Positions 1 through 8,532 of a DNA stretch of 64,000 nucleotides are shown piece by piece. Position numbers and translations under genes: made by a program. This DNA is from an uncultured Eubacteriales bacterium (GTDB lineage Bacteria; Bacillota; Clostridia; Oscillospirales; Acutalibacteraceae). The notes below the pieces were generated by a model that did no database searches, had not been told where the DNA came from, and saw only the letters and a program-made list of their open reading frames with translations. The stretch's first letter is position 1; every line of letters starts with the position of its first letter. The stretch covers positions 44,779 through 108,778 of the forward strand of contig CAKRRH010000003.1 in assembly GCA_934394855.1 (NCBI GenBank), read 5' to 3'.

Positions 1-486
1 TCGGTCATCTTCATCAACACCCGATTTCATCGCAGCACGGGCATGATGAACGTTGTCAGCCATTGCAATTATGAAAAATATGAGCAGCGCACCGCTTGCA
101 GCGAGCGAAAATTCACCCGAACCGCCGAATATTACAATGCACGCAGCCGAGCCGATCATCAGAATCGTTTTAAGAACATAATCCCGACGCCGGATTTCGC
201 TTGGCATGAAAAGCAGTGCAATCGCCATTATCAGTCCGACATTTGCCGTGACCGAACCGACCGCATTGCCGATCGACATATCCACCTTGCCCTGACCTGC
301 CGCAAACATCGAAACAAGCAGTTCGGGCAACGTCGTTGCGAAGCTGACGATAGTCGCACCGACGATCAGCTTTGGAATTCCCGAAACCTCGGCGATCCAC
401 GAAGCGGCGTCAACAAAAACATCTCCGCCTTTTACGATCATGACGATGCTTAACGCAAGCAATATTATGGCTATTGCAATATCCAA
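1..486 (-). CDS. CaCA-family sodium/calcium exchanger, 3' part cut by window edge
   Basis: Partial gene; the C-terminal half lies beyond base 1. The visible part reads as a polytopic membrane protein with the alpha-repeat features of the YrbG/CaCA cation antiporters: an N-terminal hydrophobic helix, then VKGGDVFVDAASWIA and the conserved stretch GATIVSFATTLPELLVS, followed by GNAVGSVTANVGL. The family exchanges Na+ or H+ for Ca2+ across the cytoplasmic membrane. I chose a TTG start at 486 because it gives the normal short N-terminus before helix 1 and has AAGGG-like bases upstream. The same frame has a TGA at 493-495, preceded by an 18-codon ORF starting with ATG at 549, which may be a leader peptide or an old start. 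Confidence 0.8.
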   Translation of the reverse strand, partial: MDIAIAIILLALSIVMIVKGGDVFVDAASWIAEVSGIPKLIVGATIVSFATTLPELLVSMFAAGQGKVDMSIGNAVGSVTANVGLIMAIALLFMPSEIRRRDYVLKTILMIGSAACIVIFGGSGEFSLAASGALLIFFIIAMADNVHHARAAMKSGVDEDDR

Positions 487-661
487 AAACGATCAACACC
501 CTTGTTGCAGTATGTTGAAATCGCAAATCTTGAATATATCCAACGCCATTATTTGCCATTCTCATCATACTTTTTCACTTTATTATACTACACCTTTTCT
601 CATTCGTCAAACCCTTTTTTATTAAAATATGCCCTTTTTGCAATATTTTTTAAGTAAAATC

Positions 662-685
662 AAAAAAGGAGCCTTTCGGCTCCCT
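662..685 (-). terminator. Rho-independent terminator after adenine deaminase
   Basis: On the minus strand GGGAGCC-GAAA-GGCTCC is followed by six T. It lies just past the adenine deaminase stop. The 550-661 stretch is AT-rich and holds no gene I can support. Confidence 0.85.
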
Positions 686-696
686 TTATAGTGCTG

Positions 697-2439
697 TTAC
701 ACATATTTCCAATTATCAACATCAAACACGCCGTTTGTGGTGATTCTGATTGACGGAATAACAGGTAAGCTCATGAACGAAAGGGTCATGAACGGGTCGA
801 TTCCGTGATTGACTCCGAGGTCATATGCCGCTTTTTTTGTCGCTTCTAGCCGAGTGTCTACCTCATCAAGCGGTCGATCGCTCATCAGCCCCGCAACAGG
901 CAATTGCACCTCGCTTATGACCTTCCCCTCATTTACAACGCAGATTCCGCCCTCGGTCTCGATTATCCGATTAACCGCCGCCGCTATGTCCTCATCATTT
1001 ATCCCGACTGCGATAATGTTGTGCGAATCATGCGAAATGCTGGTCGCAACAGCGCCTTTTTTCAGCCCATATCCCTTAATAAACCCGACGCCGATATGCC
1101 CGGTTCCGTGATGTCGCTCGACAACCGCAATTTTCAGTATGTCGCTGTCAACATCAGCCGTGCTTGCATTCTCGCATTTTTTGGTGATAAGCTCGCCGTC
1201 AATCATTCCGATTACCGGAACTGATTTTTGAATTTTGAAACTGTCCTTTGTGATCTCACCTGTTTTAAAGGTATGATATGCGTGATATTTCAGCCGCTCG
1301 TCAATGCTCGGCTCATCAAAATCGGAAACATTTTTGCCGTCATAAACGAGCTTGCCTTTTTTGTAGACCGACAAAATGTTGAAATCTTCAAGATTATCCA
1401 CAACCGCAATGTCGGCAAGATAACCGCCTGCGATTGCACCCTTGTTGTTCATCAAAAAATATCTCGCCGCATTGTGACTTGCGACCTTGATTGCGATAAT
1501 CGGGTCAACGCCCGCTTTAATACACGAACGCACGATATAATCAATGTGTCCGCCGTGGAGCAAATCGTTCGGGTGCTTGTCGTCGGTTGCAAACATACAT
1601 CTCGAATAATATTGAGCGCAAAGGAGCGGCATGAGCGCATTAAGGTTCTTTGCCGCCGTGCCTTCTCTTATCATGATAAACTGACCCTTACGCAATTTTT
1701 CAAGCGCATTTTCAAAGGTGTCGCATTCATGATCCGAGTAAACCCCGGCCGTTATGTATGCATTAAGCTCATTACCCGAAAGCCCCGGCGCATGACCGTC
1801 GATTTTCTTATGATGCGACTGCGACGCCAAAATCTTCTTGATCGGCTCTTCATCACCGTTTATCACGCCGACATAATTCATCATCTCGGCAAGCCCCAAA
1901 ACCCTCGGGTGGTCGTAATATTCGTCAATATCCTCAAAATTAAGGACTGCGCCCGACTCATCAAGCGGAGTTGCGGGAACGCAAGACGGAAGCATGAAAT
2001 GAACATCGATCGGCAAATTTTCGGTAGCCTCCAACATATATTCAATTCCGTCCGTGCCCATGACATTTGTGATCTCATGAGGATCGGTGATAACGGTTGT
2101 CGTGCCGTGAGAAACGACAGCCCTTGCAAAATCACAAGGTCTGCAAAGAGAGCTTTCAAGATGAATGTGAGCGTCAATGAGCCCCGGAATCACGATTTTT
2201 CCGGTCATATCATGCTCAACTTCGCCCGAATATTCGCCAAGCCCCACAATCAATCCGTTTGAAATCGCAATGTCGCCGTTACAAAGCTCATTTGAAAATA
2301 CATTAAGATATGTTGCGTTTTTCAGCACCAAATCAGCCTTTTTAAGTCCTCTTGCAACCGCAATGTTGCGGCATTTTTTATCATATTTTCGCTCAACTCG
2401 CTCGGCTGTTGTTTCATTTTTGCCAAATCTGTCAATCAT
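697..2439 (-). CDS. adeC: Adenine deaminase
   Basis: Hydrolyses adenine to hypoxanthine and ammonia in purine salvage; cytoplasmic amidohydrolase of the AdeC/Ade type with a metal centre. About 580 residues, the usual length. Seen: the metal-binding HIHLESS motif with PCDFARAVVSHGTTTVITDPHEI, a later DGHAPG segment, MFATDDKHPNDLL, and a C-terminal SHDSHNIIAVG block typical of this family. The open frame extends to a TTG at 2460. I prefer the ATG at 2439, which has GGAG at 2451-2454. It follows two COG0523 GTPases on the same strand with short gaps (34 bases to the next stop), so it is probably the last gene of that operon and ends at the terminator at 662-685. Confidence 0.95.
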   Translation of the reverse strand: MIDRFGKNETTAERVERKYDKKCRNIAVARGLKKADLVLKNATYLNVFSNELCNGDIAISNGLIVGLGEYSGEVEHDMTGKIVIPGLIDAHIHLESSLCRPCDFARAVVSHGTTTVITDPHEITNVMGTDGIEYMLEATENLPIDVHFMLPSCVPATPLDESGAVLNFEDIDEYYDHPRVLGLAEMMNYVGVINGDEEPIKKILASQSHHKKIDGHAPGLSGNELNAYITAGVYSDHECDTFENALEKLRKGQFIMIREGTAAKNLNALMPLLCAQYYSRCMFATDDKHPNDLLHGGHIDYIVRSCIKAGVDPIIAIKVASHNAARYFLMNNKGAIAGGYLADIAVVDNLEDFNILSVYKKGKLVYDGKNVSDFDEPSIDERLKYHAYHTFKTGEITKDSFKIQKSVPVIGMIDGELITKKCENASTADVDSDILKIAVVERHHGTGHIGVGFIKGYGLKKGAVATSISHDSHNIIAVGINDEDIAAAVNRIIETEGGICVVNEGKVISEVQLPVAGLMSDRPLDEVDTRLEATKKAAYDLGVNHGIDPFMTLSFMSLPVIPSIRITTNGVFDVDNWKYV

Positions 2440-2473
2440 CAATCCGTCATCTCCGATCAATCAATATTTCCAA

Positions 2474-3415
2474 TCAATAGAAGGTCGCAACCTCTTCGGT
2501 CGGTGCGTTTGATCTTGTCATTTCCTCAATATAAAGCACAGGTCCCTTAGAACGATAGAGCTTGTTTTTCTCAAGCTTAATCTTTGCGGTCACAACAAAC
2601 CAATCTCTTGACTGAACCTTCGGCTCACCGCCATATACAGCAACTAAACCCGCATAGGTAATATCTTCAACGCAGCAGGTCATTACATGACGGCCGATCG
2701 CAAACATATCGTCGCCCATCTTTCTGTCCTTTGCAATAATACCCTTGAACTTGACCGTCTTGCCGTCATATTTTTGCATATCCTCCATAATATCACGGTA
2801 AAACAGTGCATAATCCTTGTCGTCGATTGCAATTACATCAGCCTCGACATCAAAAGGAAGCGGATCTTCAATGTCGTCATATTCAACCTTGCCGCCCTCA
2901 TATTCATATGCAATGTCGGGTCGTCTTGTAACATTTCTTACAAGCTTGTGAAGCGCCATTTTATCAAAATCGGGTTTGCAGCGGTTAAATACAACTACCT
3001 CGCATGAATCGAGCTTATCAACGACAATGTTGCGCATATTTGCGTTATATTGCAAAATCGTGTTTGCGTCGGCAAACATCATGCCCTGATAAATCGGATA
3101 GTTTTCGGGCAATGCCTCATAGAGCGTTTGCAGCTGCCACATACCGTTATATTCAATTACAACACGCTCAAATTTGCGTTCTTTGTAAAGGTCATTGAAA
3201 AATTCGGGGCAAAGCTCGTCCTCGTCTTCAACCGTTTTGATATATACATTTGCGCCCGAAAAAGCATCCGGCTCATATTCCTCAACGCCCTCTTCGCAAA
3301 CAAGCAGCAGCGTTTTTTCGCCGCTGTTGAAGCGCTCGTCCTCAAGCGTTGACTGAATGAATTTTGTCTTGCCGGACTCCAAAAATCCGACGAATAAATA
3401 TACCGGTATATCCAA
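2474..3415 (-). CDS. CobW-like GTPase with C-terminal TIGR03943/DUF1980-like domain
   Basis: About 313 residues. The N-terminal part (residues 1-200) is a P-loop NTPase of the COG0523 type, with the altered Walker A GFLESGKT in place of GFLGAGKT. The C-terminal part (about 205-313) has KYDGKTVKFKGIIAKD, IGRHVMTCCVEDITYAGL and a W(F)VVTAKI block. These resemble the C-terminal domain of the YcgQ/TIGR03943 proteins that pair with YcgR-like permeases. I infer a metal-linked role, perhaps in handling zinc or another divalent ion. The start is a TTG at 3415 with GAGGGG nine bases upstream. It lies 19 bases downstream of the His-rich CobW gene, so the two are probably co-transcribed and may work together. 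The domain fusion is unusual to my knowledge. Confidence 0.75.
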   Translation of the reverse strand: MDIPVYLFVGFLESGKTKFIQSTLEDERFNSGEKTLLLVCEEGVEEYEPDAFSGANVYIKTVEDEDELCPEFFNDLYKERKFERVVIEYNGMWQLQTLYEALPENYPIYQGMMFADANTILQYNANMRNIVVDKLDSCEVVVFNRCKPDFDKMALHKLVRNVTRRPDIAYEYEGGKVEYDDIEDPLPFDVEADVIAIDDKDYALFYRDIMEDMQKYDGKTVKFKGIIAKDRKMGDDMFAIGRHVMTCCVEDITYAGLVAVYGGEPKVQSRDWFVVTAKIKLEKNKLYRSKGPVLYIEEMTRSNAPTEEVATFY

Positions 3416-3434
3416 AGGTCATTTCCCCTCTCTT

Positions 3435-4634
3435 TTATACATTAAACAGCTTTTTGATTTTCTCACGGTCAAGCTTTGAACCGATAACGCAGATTTTGCC
3501 GATTACATCAGCGCTTCCCGAACGAACATCAGGCTCGCCCGGAACATAATCAAAATGAATCCACTCGCCGTTGTCGCCCTCAACAATGCCCTTTGAGCGG
3601 ATAACTACGCCATATATATCGCTGTCGCCGAGCGCTTTAAGCACGATTCCGAGTTCGGCTTTGGTAAATTTCTTCGCAGTCTCAATGCCCATGCTCTCGA
3701 ACACTTCGTCAGCGTCATGGTGATGATGATGTTCATGCTCGTGATCATGATGATCGTGGTCATGTCCGCAGCAGCAATGCTCATCGTGCTCGTCGTGTTC
3801 ATGATGATCCTCATGGTCGTGGTGGCAATGCTCATGGTCATGGTGATGCTCGTGTTCATCGTGATCATGGTGATCGTGGTCATGTCCACAGCAATGCTCA
3901 TGTTCATCATGGTGGTGTTCATGCTCATCGTGCTCGTCGTGTTCATGATGATCCTCATGGTCGTGGTGGCAATGCTCATGGTCGTGTTCGTCATGTTCAT
4001 GCTGTTCTGCCGCCAATCTCTCAAGCTCCTTTTGCAATGTGTCATTATGCTCCATTGCGTCAAGGATCTTGTCGCCCGAAAGTGCGTCCCAATCGGTTGT
4101 AATCAAAGTTGCGGTGGTATTATGCTCACGAACAAGCGCAACGCTTTCTTCAAGGCGCTTTTCCGAAATGCCTTTGGTGTGGCTGAGAACGATCGAAGAC
4201 GCATTTTCAATCTGATTGTTGAAAAATTCGCCAAAGTTTTTCATATACATCTTGCAGCGGTTAGCGTCAACAACTGTTGTAAAGCTGTTGAGCTTCATTT
4301 TGTCATTTTGCACCGATTGAACCGCACGAATAACATCGCTGAGCTTGCCGACGCCCGACGGCTCAATGATGATTCTGTCCGGGGCATATTGATCAATTAC
4401 CTTTGTGAGCGCCGATGCAAAATCGCCGACAAGACTGCAGCAAATGCAGCCCGAATTCATCTCGGTAACATTGATTCCCGAATCCTTCATGAATCCGCCG
4501 TCAATTCCGATTTCGCCGAATTCATTTTCGATCAAAACAAGCTTTTCTCCGCCGAATGCTTCTTTGATCAACTTTTTAATAAGCGTAGTTTTGCCTGCGC
4601 CCAAAAAACCCGAAAAAATGTCTACTTTAGTCAT
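3435..4634 (-). CDS. COG0523 (CobW/ZNG1-type) GTPase with long His/Cys-rich metal-binding tract
   Basis: G3E-family GTPase of about 399 residues, likely a metallochaperone. Walker A GFLGAGKT is at residues 9-16, ENEFGEIGID follows, and the metal-binding CICC motif is at 63-66. The guanine-specificity region and the C-terminal CobW_C domain (from about residue 325) flank a roughly 100-residue insert (about 205-310) made almost only of His, Asp and Glu with Cys pairs. The insert contains near-exact internal duplications, for example HCHHDHEDHHEHDEHDEH twice. Related proteins deliver or buffer Zn, Co or Ni. The frame opens at an ATG at 4646, but AAGGAAA overlaps that codon, so the ATG at 4634 is the more likely start. 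It has its own promoter and a palindrome over the -10. Confidence 0.9.
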   Translation of the reverse strand: MTKVDIFSGFLGAGKTTLIKKLIKEAFGGEKLVLIENEFGEIGIDGGFMKDSGINVTEMNSGCICCSLVGDFASALTKVIDQYAPDRIIIEPSGVGKLSDVIRAVQSVQNDKMKLNSFTTVVDANRCKMYMKNFGEFFNNQIENASSIVLSHTKGISEKRLEESVALVREHNTTATLITTDWDALSGDKILDAMEHNDTLQKELERLAAEQHEHDEHDHEHCHHDHEDHHEHDEHDEHEHHHDEHEHCCGHDHDHHDHDEHEHHHDHEHCHHDHEDHHEHDEHDEHCCCGHDHDHHDHEHEHHHHHDADEVFESMGIETAKKFTKAELGIVLKALGDSDIYGVVIRSKGIVEGDNGEWIHFDYVPGEPDVRSGSADVIGKICVIGSKLDREKIKKLFNV

Positions 4635-4662
4635 TATATCAATCATTTCCTTTTATTTTTTT

Positions 4663-4694
4663 AATAGTATAACACTATTTTGCAAAATGTTCAA
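4663..4694 (-). promoter_or_regulatory. Promoter with overlapping palindromic operator for the CobW/adeC operon
   Basis: The minus strand shows TTGAAC (4694-4689), a 17-base spacer, and TATACT (4671-4666). An inverted repeat AATAGT-N5-ACTATT spans 4663-4679 and covers the -10. A metal-sensing repressor such as Zur is an inference from the genes it serves; the sequence is not a recognised Zur box. The upstream stretch 4695-4920 holds no gene I trust. Confidence 0.6.
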
Positions 4695-4920
4695 GCAAGC
4701 GCCGAAAAAACATATTAACCATTTGTAAATTCAAATATATAATTCGTCTTAATTTATGCTGTTTGCCATTTACAACTTCAAAATCCGTCCTGTTGGTCGT
4801 TTCTCCCCACCTCACCGCACTTCCTATATCCCCAATGCTGCATTTCATTTTTTTGCAACATTGCTCCACCACGCAAAATAATTTTCACGCATAAAAAAAT
4901 CCCTGTTTTAGGATTTCATT

Positions 4921-4954
4921 CAAAAAACAAAGCACCCGACAAAATCGAGTGCTT
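4921..4954 (-). terminator. Terminator after lipoprotein gene
   Basis: Minus-strand hairpin AAGCACTCGA/TCGGGTGCTT with loop TTTTG, followed by a T-rich tract (GTTTTTTG). It lies 30 bases after the lipoprotein stop codon. Confidence 0.8.
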
Positions 4955-4984
4955 CATCATGTTTTTATTATAATCTTCGGTCTG

Positions 4985-5707
4985 TTACTTGATCACCTTG
5001 ATTTTTGCCGCCTTGTTTTGCGTTGTAATATAGAGCCAGCCTTCGTTGAATTTCTTTGCAAACAGAGTGTCCGGGCTGCTAAGCGCGGCTTCCTCGTCGG
5101 TCATTGCGTCATACATTGCGCTGAATGTCGGAACATAGTCAATGTCACCGACAAACGACGGCAAAACAAAGTCGATATAAAGCGTGACATTTGAACCGGT
5201 GTCACAAAAGCGGATCGCCGACACGATTTGAAAATCCCGTGATACATTATCCGAGAAAAACTTGATTATTGTCTGATCGGTGATTTCTTTATCATTTTTG
5301 TCAACATATTTTGATGTTCCGTCATGTTGGATTCGGTTATAATAATTCAGCTCATCGCCTGTTTTGCAGTTTTTCTTATAATAATCCACCAAATAGCGGC
5401 GAAGCTCGCGAAACTGCGTAAAATGATTCTTGCTGTATGTATAAAGCAGTCCGTTGATTCCGTTGATTGACAGTCCGTTGTAATCATAAAGCTCATATCT
5501 GTGCCTTGTCATGTTCATGACCTGAGACGGGTCGGTCGTTGCTTCGGTCTCATCCTCAAATACATCATCGCCGTCGCCCTGCCCCGTCATTTGTGCGGCA
5601 TTTGTCAGCGCCGCTCTCGCCTTTTCCTTTTTAGTGCCGCATGACGCAAAGCCAAGAGCCGTTGCCATTGCCAAGCCGACCGCCAATATTTTAATAAATA
5701 TTTTCAC
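4985..5707 (-). CDS. Putative lipoprotein of unknown function
   Basis: About 240 residues. The N-terminus is a short basic segment and hydrophobic core ending in ALGFASC, a lipobox-like site that would place the lipid-modified Cys near residue 23. An acidic linker follows (GQGDGDDVFEDETEATTDPS), then a mixed soluble domain with no motif I recognise. The start is taken as GTG at 5707 because AGGGG stands seven bases upstream; a TTG at 5710 is the alternative. It lies downstream of the fused ABC transporter on the same strand and may be an accessory surface protein of that system, but nothing in the sequence proves this. Confidence 0.6.
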   Translation of the reverse strand: MKIFIKILAVGLAMATALGFASCGTKKEKARAALTNAAQMTGQGDGDDVFEDETEATTDPSQVMNMTRHRYELYDYNGLSINGINGLLYTYSKNHFTQFRELRRYLVDYYKKNCKTGDELNYYNRIQHDGTSKYVDKNDKEITDQTIIKFFSDNVSRDFQIVSAIRFCDTGSNVTLYIDFVLPSFVGDIDYVPTFSAMYDAMTDEEAALSSPDTLFAKKFNEGWLYITTQNKAAKIKVIK

Positions 5708-5816
5708 CAAAACACCCCTGTTATATTAAATAATGTTCCTGAAAGTAAAACTCACAAGAACATTATACCTAACCTATTCCGAAAATTCAACCCGAATTTA
5801 ATTTGGCTTTTAATTA

Positions 5817-8426
5817 TTATTCCGAACGAAGCGCAACGACCGGATCTTTCTTTGCGGCAATTTTTGCGGGAATGAGTCCTGCGATGAATGTCAGCGTCAT
5901 GCTGATTATCACAAGCACAACAGCGCCGACAACCGGCAAAGATGCGATCGTGCTGATGCTCGTAAATGAATATATGATGATGTTTATCGGGATGAGCAAA
6001 AGCAGCGTCACGCCGATTCCGATTGCGCCCGCCGCAAATCCGACAAGCAGAGTTTCGGCGTTAAACACACGGGATATATCTTTCTTTGAAGCGCCGATCG
6101 AGCGCAAAACGCCGATTTCCTTTGTTCGCTCAAGAACAGATATATAGGTGATGATTCCTATCATGATTGATGAAACCACAAGCGAAATTGCGACAAATGC
6201 AATCAAAATGTAGCTGATTGCGTTAATGATTGTCGTGACTGACGAAATCATTACTCCGACAAGGTCGGTGTAGGTGATTTGATTTTCTTCATTTTTGCCG
6301 TCGTTATATTCATCTATTAAATTGCAGATTTCATCCTTTGCCTCAAAGTCGATCGGATATATCTTGATAGTAGACGGCTCGTTAATATCTGCAACGCCGA
6401 GCTTCGTCATGTTATCATCATATGTCGCCGTTGACACCGACTGCGCCGCAATTTGTTTAATCATCGCCTGTCGCTGTTCCTCCGGCAGCTGCATCAGCTG
6501 TTGCTTTTGCTCGTCCGAAAGCGCCGACATATCAATTTCATCATTATTCTCGCCGTCCTTTGCAAACGGCTTGTTTGTAAATACATCAATATCTTTGTCT
6601 GCCTTTTGCGCCTTGACGATCTCGCTCTTGTTTACCTTGTCGACCATATGAGTCGCAAGCTCGGGCAAATATCCGATATATCCGCCTTTTTGCATTGTTG
6701 ACGAATTACTGCTCGGTCTGACGATTCCGACGATCTTCAAATCCTCCGCATTTTCGATCAAATCCTTCATATATTCGTCATCGTCACGCATATCGACATA
6801 TCCGCCGCTTGATACCTTTTCATAATAATCGGTATCTGCAACGATTTTCAGCTTTGTATTTAAAATATCGTCAAAGCTGAACTCCTCAGTCTTTGCCGTG
6901 ACCTTTTTGCCGTCCTTGATGTCGTCGATCATGTCCTTGACATCGTTAATGTCAAGAAGTCCGAGCGAATAGAGCGTGTAGTCGCTGACCTTATTATTAT
7001 CCGCCGCCATCAAAATCACTTCATTATAATTTTTAGGCAGTCTGCCCGCAACAACATCAAACTGCGACTTGATGAACTCCTCATCACCGATTATCTGCGT
7101 GAACACATCGGTATTCATCATTGACGAGCTCATCGGGCTGCTGCCCATGTTCACGCCGAGCTCCTCCATTACAGGACTCGGATTTGCCCGAATGATTCTG
7201 TCCGAGGTGTCCGCATTGTAAACATTAAGCGTGGTCGAATAGCCATATTGTATGTCGCTTACATATTTATCAAGCTTTGACGAATTATCTTCAAGATATT
7301 TCTTGAACGATTTAATATCGTTTGTCTTAACGGTAGACGCCATTGCCTCGACCATGCTGCTGACCTGACTTCTGACATATATCTTGTCGCCGCTTTTTTC
7401 GTCCTCGTCGTCCTCGGTCATCATGCTTTGGAACACGCTCGACATATCGGCGGCGGTTTTGTTGATTTCAAGCGGATAGCTCGAAAGCGTGTCCTTTTGC
7501 ACATCATTGACATATGCGTTAACGCCCGTTGAGAGCGACAAAATCAGCGCAATGCCGATAATGCCGATTGAACCGGCAAATGATGTCAAAATTGTTCGTG
7601 CTTTTTTCGTCATGAGGTTGTTAAGGCTGAGAGAAAGCGCAGTCAGCGCCGACATGGATTTTTTCTTCGGTGCCTTTGCTCTCTTTTTCGACTTTGCAAG
7701 CTCATTTTCCCTGTTTATCTCGGCTTCCAGCTCATTTTTTTCATCATCGCTAAACGGTGCGGTATCATCAACCACCTTGCCGTCAAGCAGTCTGATAGTT
7801 CGGCTCGAATAATTTTTTGCAAGCTCGGGGTTGTGCGTTACCATGATAATCAGTCGGTCTTTGGAAATTTCTTTTAATATTTCCATTACCTGAATCGAGG
7901 TTTGCGTGTCAAGTGCGCCTGTCGGCTCGTCCGCAAGCAAAATATCGGGGTCGTTGATGATTGCTCTCGCAATCGCCACCCTCTGCATCTGACCGCCCGA
8001 CATTTGGTTCGGCTTTTTATGAATCTGATCGCCCAGTCCCACTCTTTCAAGCGCCTCGATCGCCCTTTGTCTTCGCTCACGCCGACCGACGCCCGACAGC
8101 GTCAGGGCAAGCTCAACATTTTTCAGCACCGACTGATGAGGAATCAGGTTGTAGCTTTGAAACACAAATCCGATCGAATGATTGCGATAGTTATCCCAAT
8201 CTCTGTCACGGAAGCTTTTGGTTGATTTTCCGTTGATGATAAGGTCGCCCTTGCTGAATCGGTCAAGACCGCCGATAATATTGAGCAAGGTTGTCTTTCC
8301 GCAGCCCGACTGACCCAAAATTGCAACAAATTCGCTCTTTCTGAAATCAATCGAAACGCCCTTCAACGCCTCAACTTCGTTTGCGCCGCTCAAATAGCTT
8401 TTGTGTATGTCACGCAAAGATAACAT
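5817..8426 (-). CDS. Fused ABC transporter, ATP-binding plus FtsX-type permease
   Basis: 869 residues. Residues 1-230 are an ATPase of the MacB/LolD class: Walker A GQSGCGKT at 38-45, signature MSGGQMQRVAIARAI, Walker B ILLADEPTGALD and the switch His in MVTHNPE. A basic linker (KSKKRAKAPKKKS) leads to TM1 near residue 285, then a large extracellular domain, then three more TM helices at the C-terminus with the FtsX-like segment ERTKEIGVLRSIGASKKDI. Such single-chain MacB-like exporters move lipids, peptides or antibiotics outward or act mechanically on envelope enzymes. The substrate is unknown. It follows a kinase/response regulator pair on the same strand, the usual arrangement for envelope stress or antimicrobial peptide response. 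Confidence 0.9.
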   Translation of the reverse strand: MLSLRDIHKSYLSGANEVEALKGVSIDFRKSEFVAILGQSGCGKTTLLNIIGGLDRFSKGDLIINGKSTKSFRDRDWDNYRNHSIGFVFQSYNLIPHQSVLKNVELALTLSGVGRRERRQRAIEALERVGLGDQIHKKPNQMSGGQMQRVAIARAIINDPDILLADEPTGALDTQTSIQVMEILKEISKDRLIIMVTHNPELAKNYSSRTIRLLDGKVVDDTAPFSDDEKNELEAEINRENELAKSKKRAKAPKKKSMSALTALSLSLNNLMTKKARTILTSFAGSIGIIGIALILSLSTGVNAYVNDVQKDTLSSYPLEINKTAADMSSVFQSMMTEDDEDEKSGDKIYVRSQVSSMVEAMASTVKTNDIKSFKKYLEDNSSKLDKYVSDIQYGYSTTLNVYNADTSDRIIRANPSPVMEELGVNMGSSPMSSSMMNTDVFTQIIGDEEFIKSQFDVVAGRLPKNYNEVILMAADNNKVSDYTLYSLGLLDINDVKDMIDDIKDGKKVTAKTEEFSFDDILNTKLKIVADTDYYEKVSSGGYVDMRDDDEYMKDLIENAEDLKIVGIVRPSSNSSTMQKGGYIGYLPELATHMVDKVNKSEIVKAQKADKDIDVFTNKPFAKDGENNDEIDMSALSDEQKQQLMQLPEEQRQAMIKQIAAQSVSTATYDDNMTKLGVADINEPSTIKIYPIDFEAKDEICNLIDEYNDGKNEENQITYTDLVGVMISSVTTIINAISYILIAFVAISLVVSSIMIGIITYISVLERTKEIGVLRSIGASKKDISRVFNAETLLVGFAAGAIGIGVTLLLLIPINIIIYSFTSISTIASLPVVGAVVLVIISMTLTFIAGLIPAKIAAKKDPVVALRSE

Positions 8427-8532
8427 CGCAATGCCCCTTTCATAGCCTGTTTTTTCAAAATGTTTCCTGTCTGTAGTAAAATATTATACAGCAAAAGCCG
8501 CCCTTTTAAATGAATAAAAGAGCGACTAATTA

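Noticed and set aside
1228..2262. 344-codon plus-strand ORF inside adenine deaminase
   Set aside because: It is the complement of adeC; the product has no domain pattern and adeC is clear on the other strand.
3605..4664. Long plus-strand Met/Val-rich ORF and minus-strand Thr/Met-rich ORF over the His tract
   Set aside because: Both arise from the repetitive CAT/GAC codons of the His/Asp tract read in other frames.
4675..4872. 65-codon minus ORF upstream of the CobW operon
   Set aside because: It overlaps the promoter, has no ribosome site and no recognisable pattern.
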